From Lachnospiraceae bacterium (lineage in GTDB: Bacteria > Bacillota > Clostridia > Lachnospirales > Lachnospiraceae), in the NCBI GenBank assembly GCA_014804655.1, contig JAAUZK010000019.1:1-48163 (forward strand): a stretch of DNA of 48,163 nt, written 5' to 3'. Numbering within the stretch: position 1 is the first letter of the stretch; every line of letters starts with the position of its first letter. The position numbers and the translations under genes were made by a program. A model generated the notes under the pieces. That model did no database searches, had not been told where the DNA came from, and saw only the letters and a program-made list of their open reading frames with translations. This document shows, one piece after another, positions 36,701 to 46,174 of this stretch.

Positions 36701-37503
36701 TTACGAATGATGAGACGGGAGAGTCCAAGACGTATCTGATTTCCTACGGCTCCAGAATCAAGATTATGGACGGTGCCGTATTGGAGGCCGGTGACGAGCT
36801 GACAGAGGGTAGCGTGAATCCCCATGATCTGCTTAAGATCAAAGGTATTCGTGCGGTTCAGGATTACATGCTGCGTGAAGTACAGCGTGTATACCGCCTG
36901 CAGGGTGTTGATATTGCCGATAAGCATATCGAGGTAATCGTACGGCAGATGCTTAAGAAAGTTCGTATCGAGAACAGCGGAGATACGGATTTCCTGCCGG
37001 GCACACTGGTAGATGTTCTGGATTATGAGGACATGAACGAGGAACTGATTAAGGCTGGTAAAGAGCCGGCGGATGGTAAACAGATCCTGCTCGGTATCAC
37101 CAAAGCGGCGCTGGCAACGGATTCCTTCCTGTCGGCAGCATCCTTCCAGGAGACCACGAAGGTATTGACTGAGGCGGCGATCAAGGGTAAGGTTGATTCC
37201 TTGATCGGACTGAAAGAGAATGTCATCATCGGTAAGCTGATTCCGGCAGGAACCGGTATGAAGCGGTATCGTGATACAACGCTTAGTACGGACGCCAATC
37301 TTCTCAGCCGCCTTGTGACGGAGAATGAACTGAGCTTTGATGACGGGTTCGATGGCGAAGAAGAACCGGCAGAAGAACTGTTAGAAGACGACGAGCTGAC
37401 GGATGTTGATATCGACGAGGATGAGGATATAGAGAGCGATCTCGAGGATAACGATCCGGAAGAGTCCGATATCGAAGAGGCGGAGATGGAAGTAGTAGAG
37501 TAA
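33748..37503 (+). CDS. rpoC: RNA polymerase beta-prime subunit
   Basis: 1,251 residues. Zinc ribbon near the N-terminus ([26 protein letters not shown]), the catalytic [12 protein letters not shown] with the three Asp that hold Mg2+, the trigger-loop/bridge-helix stretches ([25 protein letters not shown]) and the second zinc site ([13 protein letters not shown]). Acidic C-terminal tail like that of RpoB. AAGGAG and GGTGAT precede the ATG. Confidence 0.97.
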   Translation: MSDMKQATYQPMTFDAIKIGLASPEKIREWSRGEVTKPETINYRTLKPEKEGLFCERIFGPSKDWECHCGKYKKIRYKGVVCDRCGVEVTKASVRRERMGHIELAAPVSHIWYFKGIPSRMGLILDLSPRVLEKVLYFASYIVLDSGESDLEYKQVLSEKEYQDAREAWGNRFRVGMGAEAIKELLQAIDLEAEAVELKEGLRESTGQKRARIIKRLEVIEAFRESGNQPEWMIMDAIPVIPPDLRPMVQLDGGRFATSDLNDLYRRIINRNNRLKRLLELGAPDIIVRNEKRMLQEAVDALIDNGRRGRPVTGPGNRALKSLSDMLKGKSGRFRQNLLGKRVDYSGRSVIVVGPELKIYQCGLPKEMAIELFKPFVMKELVSRGISQNIKNAKKLVERLDTQVWDVLEEVIKEHPVMLNRAPTLHRLGIQAFEPILVEGKAIKLHPLVCTAFNADFDGDQMAVHLPLSVEAQAECRFLLLSPNNLLKPSDGGPVAVPSQDMVLGIYYLTQERPGAIGEGKFYKNVNEAILAYENGACTLHTRITVRVTKQTADGEIVTGNVESTLGRFLFNEILPQDLGYVERNTPEDLLKLEVDFHVGKKQLKQILEKVINIHGAVKTAEVLDLIKSTGYKYSTRAAMTVSISDMTVPAKKEEMLEEAQATVDKISVNFRRGLITEEERYRAVVETWNETDKKLTDVLLSGLDKYNNIFMMADSGARGSNQQIKQLAGMRGLMADTTGRTIELPIKSNFREGLDVLEYFMSAHGARKGLSDTALRTADSGYLTRRMVDVSQELIIRETDCCEGKDEIPGIVVKAFMDGKETIEGLSDRITGRFSCEDIKDRDGKMIVKRNHMITPARAAKILSKGVNEKGEPIEEVKIRTILTCRSHVGICAKCYGANMATGEAVQVGEAVGIIAAQSIGEPGTQLTMRTFHTGGVAGDDITQGLPRVEELFEARKPKGLAIIAEFGGVATIKDTKKKREVVITNDETGESKTYLISYGSRIKIMDGAVLEAGDELTEGSVNPHDLLKIKGIRAVQDYMLREVQRVYRLQGVDIADKHIEVIVRQMLKKVRIENSGDTDFLPGTLVDVLDYEDMNEELIKAGKEPADGKQILLGITKAALATDSFLSAASFQETTKVLTEAAIKGKVDSLIGLKENVIIGKLIPAGTGMKRYRDTTLSTDANLLSRLVTENELSFDDGFDGEEEPAEELLEDDELTDVDIDEDEDIESDLEDNDPEESDIEEAEMEVVE

Positions 37504-37548
37504 GAAAATACCGCCGTTTAAAACCGTTTTATAAAGCAAAAAAATGTG

Positions 37549-37607
37549 TTGACAATGCATTCGCGTGCAAGTATACTATTTTAGTGTGCACGTGAATGCA
37601 TTTTTTT
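37549..37607 (+). promoter_or_regulatory. rpsL promoter nested in the rpoBC terminator hairpin
   Basis: TTGACA (37549-37554), 17 bp, TATACT (37572-37577). A 15-bp inverted repeat with one G-U pair (37555-37569 and 37587-37601) starts right after the -35; its 17-nt loop holds the -10, and seven T follow the 3' arm. Transcripts from rpoC would fold the whole hairpin and terminate; transcripts from this promoter start near 37584 and carry only the 3' arm. Confidence 0.8.
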
Positions 37608-37663
37608 GCGTTGCACAGAATGTCATAGAGGCATGTATTAATAATAAGTAGGAGGTGAAAAGA

Positions 37664-38083
37664 ATGCCAACATTTAACCAGTTAGTCAGAAAAGGACGTC
37701 AGACATCTGTAAAGAAGTCAACCGCACCTGCATTGTTGAAAGGTTACAACTCCCTTCACAAGACAGCGATCGATACGGCTTCACCGCAGAAGAGAGGTGT
37801 CTGCACCGCTGTTAAGACAGCAACTCCTAAGAAGCCTAACTCCGCACTCAGAAAGATCGCCAGAGTACGTCTTTCCAACGGAATCGAGGTAACCAGCTAC
37901 ATTCCGGGCGAAGGTCACAACTTACAGGAGCATAGCGTTGTCCTGATCCGTGGCGGAAGAGTAAAGGACTTACCCGGTACAAGATACCATATCATCAGAG
38001 GTACGCTGGATACCGCGGGAGTCGCTAACAGAAAGCAGGCTCGTTCTAAGTACGGCGCTAAGAGACCGAAAGCATCGAAGTAA
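37664..38083 (+). CDS. rpsL: Ribosomal protein uS12
   Basis: 139 residues from the ATG at 37664 ([15 protein letters not shown]), with AGGAGGTGA upstream. S12 sits at the decoding centre. The two loops where streptomycin-resistance changes occur read [12 protein letters not shown] and GRVKDLPG, i.e. wild type. Confidence 0.97.
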   Translation: MPTFNQLVRKGRQTSVKKSTAPALLKGYNSLHKTAIDTASPQKRGVCTAVKTATPKKPNSALRKIARVRLSNGIEVTSYIPGEGHNLQEHSVVLIRGGRVKDLPGTRYHIIRGTLDTAGVANRKQARSKYGAKRPKASK

Positions 38084-38289
38084 AATTGCTTCACAGATTT
38101 TCGGCTTGAGAAAGGCGTATAGCCTGCAGGCTTTAGTACCACAAACAGAACTAATTTAGTGTTGGGATTCTTTTGAGGCGAGTAGGGCTATCCTGCTCGA
38201 TATGAATAGAAATACCGCACGTACACATTGAATTAGAGGACACATGTGAGTACCGATGAATTAAAATAATTTTTAAGGAGGGAAGAATC
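38084..38289 (+). promoter_or_regulatory. Structured rpsL-rpsG intercistronic leader
   Basis: 206 bases without an ORF. Visible folds: palindrome AGCCTGCAGGCT (38121-38132), ACTAA/TTAGT (38150-38160), stem CGAGTAGG/CCTGCTCG (38179-38199), and GTACACAT near ATGTG..GTAC (38221-38253). In E. coli the equivalent S12-S7 gap is the S7 autoregulatory site; a similar role is plausible but unproven here. Confidence 0.45.
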
Positions 38290-38760
38290 GTGCCACGTAA
38301 AGGACATATTGCAAAGAGAGATGTATTAGCAGATCCTTTATACAATAATAAGGTTGTCACCAAGCTGATCAACAATATCATGTTGGACGGTAAGAAGGGT
38401 GTAGCCCAGAAGATTGTATACGGAGCATTTGAGCGAGTAGAAGAGAAAGCCGGCAAACCGGCACTTGACGTATTTGAGGAGGCTATGAACAATATCATGC
38501 CGGTTCTCGAAGTTAAGGCAAGACGTATCGGTGGTGCTACCTATCAGGTACCGATCGAAGTTCGTCCGGACAGACGTCAGGCTCTCGGTCTTCGCTGGTT
38601 GGTAATGTTTTCTCGTAAGAGAGGCGAGAAGACCATGAAGGACAGACTTGCAAACGAGATTTTAGATGCTGCAAACAATACAGGTGCAGCTGTTAAGAGA
38701 AAAGAAGATATGCACAAAATGGCAGAAGCAAACAAGGCGTTTGCTCACTACCGCTTTTAG
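38290..38760 (+). CDS. rpsG: Ribosomal protein uS7
   Basis: 156 residues, GTG start at 38290 with AAGGAGG upstream ([47 protein letters not shown]). S7 nucleates the 30S head. The full C-terminal tail ([18 protein letters not shown]) is present. 21 bp before fusA. Confidence 0.97.
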   Translation: MPRKGHIAKRDVLADPLYNNKVVTKLINNIMLDGKKGVAQKIVYGAFERVEEKAGKPALDVFEEAMNNIMPVLEVKARRIGGATYQVPIEVRPDRRQALGLRWLVMFSRKRGEKTMKDRLANEILDAANNTGAAVKRKEDMHKMAEANKAFAHYRF

Positions 38761-38781
38761 TAATATAAGGAGGAAAAAACC

Positions 38782-40899
38782 TTGGCTGGAAGAGAATATC
38801 CGTTAGAGAGAACCAGAAATATAGGTATCATGGCGCATATCGATGCCGGTAAGACGACATTGACAGAGCGTATCCTGTATTATACTGGTGTAAACTACAA
38901 GATCGGTGATACTCATGAAGGTACTGCGACCATGGACTGGATGGAGCAGGAGCAGGAAAGAGGTATTACGATCACATCAGCCGCTACGACGTGCCACTGG
39001 ACTTTGGAAGAGAACTGCAAACCGAAGGAAGGCGCATTAGAGCATCGTATCAATATCATTGATACTCCCGGTCACGTTGACTTTACTGTAGAAGTTGAGC
39101 GTTCACTCCGCGTACTTGATGGCGCAGTAGGCGTATTTTGTGCAAAGGGTGGTGTTGAACCACAGTCAGAGAATGTATGGAGACAGGCTGATACCTACAA
39201 TGTACCGAGAATGGCATTTATCAATAAGATGGATATCTTGGGCGCTAATTTCTACGGTGCTGTAGAGCAGATCAGAACCAGATTAGGTAAAAATGCGATT
39301 ATCCTCCAACTGCCTATCGGTAAAGAGGATGATTTCAAAGGAATCATCGACTTATTCGAGATGAAAGCCTATATCTACAATGATGATAAGGGCGAGGATA
39401 TCACGATCACAGAGATTCCTGCCGATATGGCGGACGACGCAGCACTCTACCATGATGAGTTGGTTGAGAAAGTCTGCGAACTGGACGATGATCTGACCAT
39501 GATGTACCTGGAGGGTGAAGAACCTTCCGTAGAAGATATGAAGAAAGCACTGCGCAAGGGTACCTGCGAATGTACGGCAGTTCCCGTATGCTGTGGTTCC
39601 GCTTACAGAAATAAAGGTGTTCAGAAGCTTCTGGACGCAGTCCTTGAGTATATGCCTTCACCTACAGACATCCCTGCAATCAAGGGTATTGATGCCGACG
39701 GTAATGAAGTGGAGAGACATTCATCCGATGATGAACCTTTCTCAGCACTGGCATTCAAGATCATGGCTGATCCTTTTGTCGGTAAGCTTGCATTCTTCCG
39801 TGTGTATTCCGGTACGATGAACTCAGGTTCTTATGTGCTGAATGCTACTAAAGATAAGAAAGAACGTGTAGGCCGTATTCTGCAGATGCATGCGAATAAG
39901 AGAGCAGAGCTGGATAAGGTATATTCCGGTGATATCGCGGCTGCCGTTGGATTTAAGCTCACAACAACCGGTGATACGATCTGTGATGAGCAGCATCCGG
40001 TAATCTTAGAGTCCATGGAATTCCCCGAGCCGGTTATCGAGCTGGCAATCGAGCCTAAGACCAAAGCAGGTCAGGGCAAGATGGGTGAAGCACTGGCGAA
40101 GCTTGCGGAAGAAGATCCGACGTTCCGTGCGCATACAGATCAAGAGACCGGTCAGACTATTATCGCAGGTATGGGCGAGCTGCATTTGGAGATCATCGTA
40201 GACCGTCTGCTTCGTGAATACAAAGTAGAGGCTAACGTAGGTGCTCCGCAGGTTGCTTATAAAGAGACATTTACCAAGCCTGTTGATCAGGAATACAAAT
40301 ATGCGAAGCAGTCCGGTGGTCGTGGACAGTACGGACATTGTAAAGTTAAGTTCGAGCCCATGGATCCGAACGGTGAAGAGACATTTAAGTATGAGTCATC
40401 CGTAGTCGGCGGCGCTATTCCGAAGGAATATATTCCGGCTGTCGGTGAGGGTATCGAAGAAGCATCGAAAGCAGGGATTCTGGGCGGATTCCCCGTACTT
40501 GGCGTACATGCCAATGTATACGACGGTTCCTACCATGAAGTGGACTCGTCCGAGATGGCATTCCACATTGCAGGTTCGATGTGCTTCAAGGAGGCAATGA
40601 AAAAAGCCGGTCCTGTACTGCTTGAGCCTATCATGAAGGTTGAGGTAACAATGCCTGAGGAATATATGGGCGATGTTATCGGTGATATCAACTCCCGTCG
40701 CGGACGTATTGAAGGTATGGAAGATATCGGCGGAGGCAAGATGGTTAAGGGCTATGTACCGCTTGCTGAAATGTTCGGTTATTCCACGGACTTACGTTCC
40801 AAGACACAGGGTCGTGGTAACTACTCGATGTTCTTTGAGAAATATGAGCAGGTACCGAAGAGTGTACAAGAAAAAGTGCTGGCAGCTAAGGCTAAATAA
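38782..40899 (+). CDS. fusA: Elongation factor G
   Basis: 705 residues; the start is a TTG at 38782, the only start in register with the family ([36 protein letters not shown]), preceded by AAGGAGG. P-loop AHIDAGKTT, switch I/II ([22 protein letters not shown]), NKMD, then domains II-V with [10 protein letters not shown] and [35 protein letters not shown]. Catalyses translocation. TTG for such an abundant protein is unusual. Confidence 0.97.
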   Translation: MAGREYPLERTRNIGIMAHIDAGKTTLTERILYYTGVNYKIGDTHEGTATMDWMEQEQERGITITSAATTCHWTLEENCKPKEGALEHRINIIDTPGHVDFTVEVERSLRVLDGAVGVFCAKGGVEPQSENVWRQADTYNVPRMAFINKMDILGANFYGAVEQIRTRLGKNAIILQLPIGKEDDFKGIIDLFEMKAYIYNDDKGEDITITEIPADMADDAALYHDELVEKVCELDDDLTMMYLEGEEPSVEDMKKALRKGTCECTAVPVCCGSAYRNKGVQKLLDAVLEYMPSPTDIPAIKGIDADGNEVERHSSDDEPFSALAFKIMADPFVGKLAFFRVYSGTMNSGSYVLNATKDKKERVGRILQMHANKRAELDKVYSGDIAAAVGFKLTTTGDTICDEQHPVILESMEFPEPVIELAIEPKTKAGQGKMGEALAKLAEEDPTFRAHTDQETGQTIIAGMGELHLEIIVDRLLREYKVEANVGAPQVAYKETFTKPVDQEYKYAKQSGGRGQYGHCKVKFEPMDPNGEETFKYESSVVGGAIPKEYIPAVGEGIEEASKAGILGGFPVLGVHANVYDGSYHEVDSSEMAFHIAGSMCFKEAMKKAGPVLLEPIMKVEVTMPEEYMGDVIGDINSRRGRIEGMEDIGGGKMVKGYVPLAEMFGYSTDLRSKTQGRGNYSMFFEKYEQVPKSVQEKVLAAKAK

Positions 40900-40927
40900 A
40901 GGTTTTAGCGCAAAAACGAAATAATGC

Positions 40928-40956
40928 TTGAAAATCTTGGCAATCTTTAATATAAT
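40928..40956 (+). promoter_or_regulatory. Promoter of tuf
   Basis: TTGAAA (40928-40933), 17 bp, TATAAT (40951-40956). ATCTTT (40943-40948) and AAAGAT (40958-40963) flank the -10 as a short inverted repeat. Confidence 0.7.
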
Positions 40957-41021
40957 CAAAGATAGCTGATTGTAAAGAAACATTTAAAAATTTATCTAGT
41001 TTTATAAGGAGGACTTTAGAA

Positions 41022-42209
41022 ATGGCTAAAGCTAAGTTTGAAAGAAACAAACCACATTGTAATATCGGCACCATTGGTCACGTTGACCATGGTAAAACAA
41101 CTTTAACAGCAGCAATCACAAAGGTTCTTTCCGAGAGAGTTGCAGGTAATACTGCTACAGATTTCGAGAACATCGATAAGGCTCCGGAAGAGAGAGAAAG
41201 AGGTATCACGATCTCTACAGCACACGTTGAGTATGAGACAGATAAGAGACACTATGCACACGTTGACTGCCCTGGACATGCTGACTACGTTAAGAACATG
41301 ATCACAGGTGCTGCTCAGATGGATGGCGCTATCCTTGTTGTAGCTGCTACAGACGGTGTTATGGCTCAGACGAAAGAGCACATCCTTCTGTCCCGTCAGG
41401 TAGGTGTACCTTATATCGTAGTATTCATGAACAAGTGCGATATGGTAGACGATCCTGAGTTGCTTGAGCTGGTTGAAATGGAGATCACAGAGCAGTTAGA
41501 GGAATATGAGTTCACAGACTGCCCGATCGTTAAGGGTTCCGCTCTGAAGGCTCTGGAAGATCCCAGCAGCGAGTGGGGCGACAAGATCATGGAGCTCATG
41601 AGCACAGTTGACGAGTATATTCCGGATCCTCAGCGTGATACAGATAAGCCTTTCCTTATGCCTATCGAGGATGTATTCTCTATCACAGGCCGTGGTACTG
41701 TTGCTACAGGTAGAGTAGAGCGTGGTACACTGCATATGTCTGATGATGTTGAGATCATCGGTGTTAAGGAAGAGACACAGAAATCTGTTGTAACAGGTAT
41801 CGAGATGTTCCGTAAGTTGCTGGATGAGGCTCAGGCTGGTGATAACATCGGTGTTCTGCTTCGTGGTATCCAGAGAACAGATATCGAAAGAGGACAGGTT
41901 CTTGCTAAACCCGGCACAGTAACATGCCACAAGAAATTTACGGCTCAGGTTTACGTTTTGACGAAAGATGAGGGTGGTCGTCATACTCCTTTCTTCAATA
42001 ACTACAGACCTCAGTTCTACTTCAGAACAACAGATATCACAGGTGTATGTAATCTGCCTGATGGCACAGAGATGTGCATGCCTGGTGATAACGTAGAGAT
42101 GTCTATCGAGCTGATTCACCCGATCGCTATGGAGCAGGGTCTTACGTTTGCTATCCGTGAGGGTGGTAGAACAGTTGGTTCAGGCCGTGTGGCTACTATT
42201 ATTGAGTAA
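41022..42209 (+). CDS. tuf: Elongation factor Tu
   Basis: 395 residues ([36 protein letters not shown]), full length. GTPase motifs [32 protein letters not shown], followed by the two beta-barrels and the usual end [15 protein letters not shown]. Delivers aminoacyl-tRNA. AAGGAGG precedes the ATG. The last 55 bases lie in the left copy of a 56-bp repeat (attL), so the gene's 3' end was probably replaced by the element that inserted here, without changing the protein. Confidence 0.97.
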   Translation: MAKAKFERNKPHCNIGTIGHVDHGKTTLTAAITKVLSERVAGNTATDFENIDKAPEERERGITISTAHVEYETDKRHYAHVDCPGHADYVKNMITGAAQMDGAILVVAATDGVMAQTKEHILLSRQVGVPYIVVFMNKCDMVDDPELLELVEMEITEQLEEYEFTDCPIVKGSALKALEDPSSEWGDKIMELMSTVDEYIPDPQRDTDKPFLMPIEDVFSITGRGTVATGRVERGTLHMSDDVEIIGVKEETQKSVVTGIEMFRKLLDEAQAGDNIGVLLRGIQRTDIERGQVLAKPGTVTCHKKFTAQVYVLTKDEGGRHTPFFNNYRPQFYFRTTDITGVCNLPDGTEMCMPGDNVEMSIELIHPIAMEQGLTFAIREGGRTVGSGRVATIIE

Positions 42210-42210
42210 T
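42155..42210 (+). repeat. attL: 56-bp repeat of the tuf 3' end
   Basis: Matches 46175-46230 at 53 of 56 positions. Mismatches are at 42176 (T/A), 42200 (T/C) and 42203 (T/C), all synonymous. Homology starts at CCGTGAGGG and stops one base past the tuf stop codon. Confidence 0.9.
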
Positions 42211-42231
42211 CAGAAAAAAGCTAGATTTTAT

Positions 42232-42263
42232 GGGGCTTTCCGAGATTTCGGGAAGCCCTTTTT
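42232..42263 (+). terminator. Terminator following tuf, inside the element
   Basis: GGGCTTTCCG (42233-42242) pairs with CGGGAAGCCC (42249-42258), then TTTTT. Because it lies inside attL, the element seems to bring a terminator for the tuf gene it completes. Confidence 0.88.
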
Positions 42264-42294
42264 GAAATTTTGCAACAGTGAAAAGGTTGTAAGC

Positions 42295-42312
42295 GGTGCC
42301 AGAACGGTGCCA
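42295..42312 (+). repeat. Left GGTGCCA box pair (putative integrase arm site)
   Basis: GGTGCCA-gaac-GGTGCCA, two 7-bp boxes with an 11-bp period (one helical turn). The same pair occurs at 46055-46072 in the same orientation. Confidence 0.65.
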
Positions 42313-42320
42313 TAAAATAG

Positions 42321-42358
42321 AACTCCGATGAAATTTGGCACCATGTTTCATCGGAGTT
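42321..42358 (-). terminator. Hairpin terminator of the XRE gene
   Basis: Perfect 13-bp stem (AACTCCGATGAAA / TTTCATCGGAGTT) with loop 42334-42345 that itself contains TGGCACCA, directly after the minus-strand stop at 42364. A T-rich tail follows on the minus strand. Confidence 0.7.
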
Positions 42359-42363
42359 TACGT

Positions 42364-42846
42364 TTACCAACCTTTTTTTTGTTTTACCTGTTCTGCCCGT
42401 TCTTGGTCTTTGTGGTACTGTAACTTGAATTGTATCGTCTCTACCACTTCTTTTCTTGCTTCATCATCTAACTGATAAAATGAAGTCAACAGATTATCCA
42501 CATCAGGCATACTGTTTTTCCCAAATAGATACATAAGTGGATATAAGGAATTTTTCAGATATGTTTTTACCCGGTTTCCGTCAAGAGCGCCATTCAGTCC
42601 ATTGGGAAGTGTGGGATATATTTCTTCTTCGGTTATGGCACCGGAAAACGGACTGGCTGCACATATTTCATTCACATCAATTTCCAATTCGTTTGCCAAC
42701 CGCAAGGCAAAGTCAAATCGGATATTGGAATCTTTTTGTATGATAGAATATAGTGTTGTAGCACTGATTCCCGTAGCCTTTGCAATCTGACGGACATTTG
42801 TATTCTTACTATCAAGTATTTCTTTCAGTTTCTTTCCATCGCCCAT
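42364..42846 (-). CDS. XRE-family transcriptional regulator of the element
   Basis: 160 residues. An HTH occupies about residues 6-60 (LKEILDSKNTNVRQIAKATGISATTLYSIIQKDSNIRFDFALRLANELEIDVNEIC). The remainder is helical, with a low-complexity Lys/Gln end (RAEQVKQKKGW). AGGAGGTCACT precedes the ATG. Divergent from the relaxase remnant, so it may be the element's repressor. Confidence 0.88.
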   Translation of the reverse strand: MGDGKKLKEILDSKNTNVRQIAKATGISATTLYSIIQKDSNIRFDFALRLANELEIDVNEICAASPFSGAITEEEIYPTLPNGLNGALDGNRVKTYLKNSLYPLMYLFGKNSMPDVDNLLTSFYQLDDEARKEVVETIQFKLQYHKDQERAEQVKQKKGW

Positions 42847-42945
42847 AGTGACCTCCTATTTTCATATGTCAGATAATTACGAAAAACATAAATTCTATTT
42901 ATTATCATATAAGGACGATATGAACGTACAGAGCAATGAGGGCAG

Positions 42946-44001
42946 TTGGATAAAGAGATTTTATGTGAGTTTATGGAGCAGTTTCAGAAAAGAAATCCGA
43001 ACCTATATGTTTTTTCAAGTCATTTGCATATGGACGAGCAGACACCGCATATCCACATTGATTTTGTTCCTTTTATCCGTAACAGCAAACGTGGGCTTGA
43101 TACAAGAGTTTCCCTCAAAGGTGCATTAGGGGAGCAGGGATTCAAAGGCGGCACAAGGGGAATGACGGAATGGAATGAATGGATTGAAGCGGAGAAGCAG
43201 GAACTTTCAAAAGTCATGGGGCGGTATGGCGTACAGTTGAAGCAGTTAGGTACACATAACAAGCATTTGTCGGTACTTGACTTTGAAGAGCAGGAAAGGC
43301 AGAAAGAGGTTGTAGAACTGGAACAGACGATTTCTGGCAGTAAAGAAGAATTATCTTCTATTCTTCATCAGCAGATTGCAACAGGTCAGGAAACGGAAAA
43401 GATACGGAAAGAGGGCGAAGAGATCCGGCAGGAAGTATCGGAACTTTCAGCAATAAATCATCTTCTGAAAGAGCAGACGGAAACACTGACAGAGGATAAA
43501 GAAAAACTGTTATCTGAAAATGAAAAATTGGAGAAACAGCAGAAAAAGTTACAACAGGAAATAAACAAAATGGTGCAGTCTAAGGAAGTCATGGAGTGCA
43601 ACATACACGCCTATGATGAAGATGCAAAATGGCTGTTAGCAGAGCCGGGTACTTTAATGAGTGCAAAGGCATATAGGGATAAAAAGGCTTTACCGCTTGT
43701 GGAGAGATTAAAAGAGGTGGTCAAAAATCTGACTATCAAATGCGTGCATCTTACAGAGCAATGCAAAAAGCTAAACGCCAAAGTGGAGGGGCAACAGAAG
43801 CAGATTAGCCGATTGACGGATAAGAATATGGAGCAGAGTAGCACCATTGACTGATTGCAAGAAAAGGCAGCTGATTTGGGGCGTTTGGAGAGTCATTTAG
43901 GCAGAGAACAAGTGCAGTCAATTGTAGAACAGTCAAAGGCATTAGAACAGATGGAAAGGGTAAATAAACGTCCAAAACGTACCTTTGAAATGAGCCGATA
44001 G
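42946..44001 (+). pseudogene. Mob/Pre-family relaxase, truncated and interrupted
   Basis: The frame from 42946 reads LDKEILCEFMEQFQKRNPNLYVFSSHLHMDEQTPHIHIDF. HxDExxPHxH (residues 28-37) is the metal-binding HUH motif of MobV/Pre relaxases. The roughly 100 residues that should precede it are missing: an in-frame TGA sits at 42937 and the XRE gene starts 100 bp upstream. The frame stops at TGA 43852-43854, yet the next 48 codons in the same frame (LQEKAADLGRLESHLG ... RPKRTFEMSR, stop at 43999-44001) continue the coiled coil and end naturally. So the gene has lost its N-terminus and has a nonsense mutation. The middle is a long coiled coil (about residues 115-220). Confidence 0.82.
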
Positions 44002-44020
44002 GAAAGGGGATTGATAGGAT

Positions 44021-44335
44021 ATGACGGATATGGAGAAGAGAGTCATGGTGCGTCTGTGTGCTAAAATTGTAGCAGAAACAGACCTTTACGAAACGGATAA
44101 GGAAGTGCAGAATCTGATAGACTGGGTATGTTTGTCGGAGCAGATAAAAGAAAACAATAATACAATCCGCAATCTGACTGGGGAATATAAAAAGATAGAG
44201 CCGGATTGCCGGGAGGGAGTACGGACGCAGTTGGAACGAATGAAAGAACTCTGCAAAGAGCGTAACAGACTTTATGAAAAGCAGAACGATTTGAAAGGGC
44301 AAAAACAAAAGATAGAAAAGTCATTGGAACAATGA
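44021..44335 (+). CDS. Small charged helical protein of the mobile element
   Basis: 104 residues, almost entirely helical and coiled-coil-like (KKIEPDCREGVRTQLERMKELCKERNRLYEKQNDLKGQKQKIEKSLEQ). No named family recognised. It lies 19 bp after the natural end of the relaxase remnant, a position where mobilisation modules often carry an accessory ORF. Confidence 0.65.
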   Translation: MTDMEKRVMVRLCAKIVAETDLYETDKEVQNLIDWVCLSEQIKENNNTIRNLTGEYKKIEPDCREGVRTQLERMKELCKERNRLYEKQNDLKGQKQKIEKSLEQ

Positions 44336-44397
44336 TAAATGTGGGGCGTGGCGGTTGCTATGTCCCATATTTTATGATGGAGAATAGAAGGCAAGAG

Positions 44398-44406
44398 TGA
44401 TATAAT
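44398..44406 (+). promoter_or_regulatory. Extended -10 promoter before the Lnt homologue
   Basis: TGA-TATAAT (TG at 44398-44399, TATAAT at 44401-44406). No convincing -35 (TGGAGA). The start codon of the gene follows about 50 bp downstream. Confidence 0.5.
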
Positions 44407-44454
44407 CAAAACGTGAAAGATATAGACAAATTGGTATTTGGAGGTGAATTTCTT

Positions 44455-45933
44455 TTGAAACAGTTAAAAAAACATAGTTTTCTCATATACATAATCACAA
44501 GTTTTCTAATTTATGTACTTTCCAACGGGGAATGGAATATTCCGATTTTTGCATGGGTTTACCCTATTCTGTTTCTTGGCATGGGTTATTTCGATAAAAC
44601 ACGAAAAGCGTATTCTGCAATAATTCTTTGCTATGCCCTTGGATTTGTGATTCAGTTTTGGAAAGTAATTGGAATGGATATAAAAATATGCATTATTGCA
44701 GGCATTTTATTAGCGCTTTTAAAAGTTTTGCCGTATTTCTATTGGATAAAATCCAAAATGAGATTTCAGGATACGATTATTTTTGCAAGTATCATGGTGT
44801 TAATAGAATATATTATTTATTTAATCTATCCGATTTTAGGCGGTTTGTCTGATGCTTATACACAATTACAAAATCTGTACCTGCTGCAAATCGTGACAAT
44901 AACCGGGATTTACGGGATTACTTTTATCATGTATTGGACTGCGGCAATGGTAATATGGATTTGGAATAACAGGAGCAATCAAAAGGTATTAAGAAAGTAT
45001 GTTACGGTATTTGCTTCGGTCATTGGGCTGATATTTATTTATGGTATTGTCATGTATCATTTTGTAGGAAATCCAAAAGAAAGTGCTAGAATAGCCGGTG
45101 TGACAGTACCGGTTTCTCATCTTTTGAATGATGATGAAGATGTATATGCCACATTTTATACAGATACCTTTACTGATGAAAATGTGACAAACACGCAGGA
45201 TAAACTGGCATCTGTGACGGATGAACTTTTCATCAAAACAAAGCAGGAGGCAGAAGCCGGCGCAAAGATTGTTTTCTGGTCTGAATTGAATGGAGCAGTT
45301 CTTAAGCAGGATGAAGCGGCGCTTTTACAGAGAGCGTCAACTACTGCAAAAGAAGAAGGAATTTATCTGATTGTTTCGCTCTTAGTGAAAACGCCTTATG
45401 AAAGCTTAAAGGAAAATAAAACAGTTGTATTTAATCCGCAAGGGGAGCAGGTTGCAGAATATTTTAAGTACGGGCGTTCTATTGGAGAACTGTGTCAAAA
45501 AGGCGATGGAGAACTGCAAAGCTTCGATACGGAATATGGAAAACTCGCAACGTTCATATGCTCTGATATGGCTTTTGCATCAAAGATACAGCAGGCGGGA
45601 AAAAGCAATGTGGATATTTTGCTGGTTCCGGCTTCTGACTGGAGGGAAATGACATTACTTGCCACAAAAACTGCCATTGTACGTGCCGTTGAAAATGGAA
45701 GCAATATCATCAGGCATACAAACAAAGGAATGTCGATCGTGGCTGACAATAGGGGGAATATACTTGCACAGACAAATTATTTTCAATCAGATACAAAAAC
45801 TTTAGCTGCACAGGTCATCACAAATGGACGTTTTACCTTATATTCACATGTGGGTAATATATTTGTATATCTATGTGGCATATATGTATTAGGAAGTTTC
45901 ATAATTCCAAAATGTCAAAATAGAAGGCGATAA
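44455..45933 (+). CDS. lnt: Apolipoprotein N-acyltransferase (Lnt) homologue
   Basis: 492 residues from a TTG at 44455, chosen because a near-perfect GGAGGTGA (44440-44447) sits 7 bp upstream; a GTG at 44413 is in frame. Layout follows Lnt: about six membrane helices (residues 5-205), a nitrilase-fold domain outside (about 212-455), one last membrane helix (about 468-485). The Lnt triad can be placed at E277 (VFWSELNG), K338 (EYFKYGRSIGE) and C369 (TFICSDMAF). The end, GRFTLYSHVGN, matches the Lnt hallmark before the last helix. Lnt adds the third acyl chain to the N-terminal Cys of lipoproteins. It is typical of Gram-negatives and actinobacteria, so a copy on a Clostridia mobile element is notable. 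Strongly AT-rich compared with flanking tuf. Confidence 0.87.
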   Translation: MKQLKKHSFLIYIITSFLIYVLSNGEWNIPIFAWVYPILFLGMGYFDKTRKAYSAIILCYALGFVIQFWKVIGMDIKICIIAGILLALLKVLPYFYWIKSKMRFQDTIIFASIMVLIEYIIYLIYPILGGLSDAYTQLQNLYLLQIVTITGIYGITFIMYWTAAMVIWIWNNRSNQKVLRKYVTVFASVIGLIFIYGIVMYHFVGNPKESARIAGVTVPVSHLLNDDEDVYATFYTDTFTDENVTNTQDKLASVTDELFIKTKQEAEAGAKIVFWSELNGAVLKQDEAALLQRASTTAKEEGIYLIVSLLVKTPYESLKENKTVVFNPQGEQVAEYFKYGRSIGELCQKGDGELQSFDTEYGKLATFICSDMAFASKIQQAGKSNVDILLVPASDWREMTLLATKTAIVRAVENGSNIIRHTNKGMSIVADNRGNILAQTNYFQSDTKTLAAQVITNGRFTLYSHVGNIFVYLCGIYVLGSFIIPKCQNRRR

Positions 45934-46002
45934 GCAAATTCACATTTGTTGATTAGAGTAGTGGAGAGCAACGAATTGACATTTTTCTTGTTTATGTTCT
46001 TT

Positions 46003-46026
46003 TTACATGGTGCTAGCACCATGTAA
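46003..46026. repeat. Perfect 24-bp palindrome near the right end of the element
   Basis: Centred on GGTGCTAGCACC; each half carries a GGTGC box related to the GGTGCCA arm boxes. No T-run, so not an obvious terminator. Confidence 0.7.
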
Positions 46027-46054
46027 TAGGGGTAGTTAAGGAGAAAATCATTTT

Positions 46055-46072
46055 GGTGCCAAAACGGTGCCA
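46055..46072 (+). repeat. Right GGTGCCA box pair (putative integrase arm site)
   Basis: GGTGCCA-aaac-GGTGCCA, same spacing and orientation as 42295-42312. The rest of the 45934-46174 gap contains no gene; it is AT-rich and holds the palindrome at 46003. Confidence 0.65.
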
Positions 46073-46174
46073 AGAAATCATGCAAATAGAAATACGCCAC
46101 ATAAAAATAACGATTTTATGCTGTTTTCCGTAATAATAAGCATAGAAAATACCACAAAAAACGCTATTCAAATA

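Noticed and set aside
37820..37960. Possible streptomycin-resistance change in rpsL, and rifampicin-resistance change in rpoB
   Set aside because: The PKKPNS and GRVKDLPG loops of S12 and the D/H/S positions of the RpoB rifampicin pocket read as wild type.
42848..43129. 93-aa ORF overlapping the start of the relaxase in another frame
   Set aside because: It does not resemble a relaxase N-terminus and switches to an implausible composition past 42950; treated as debris upstream of the pseudogene.
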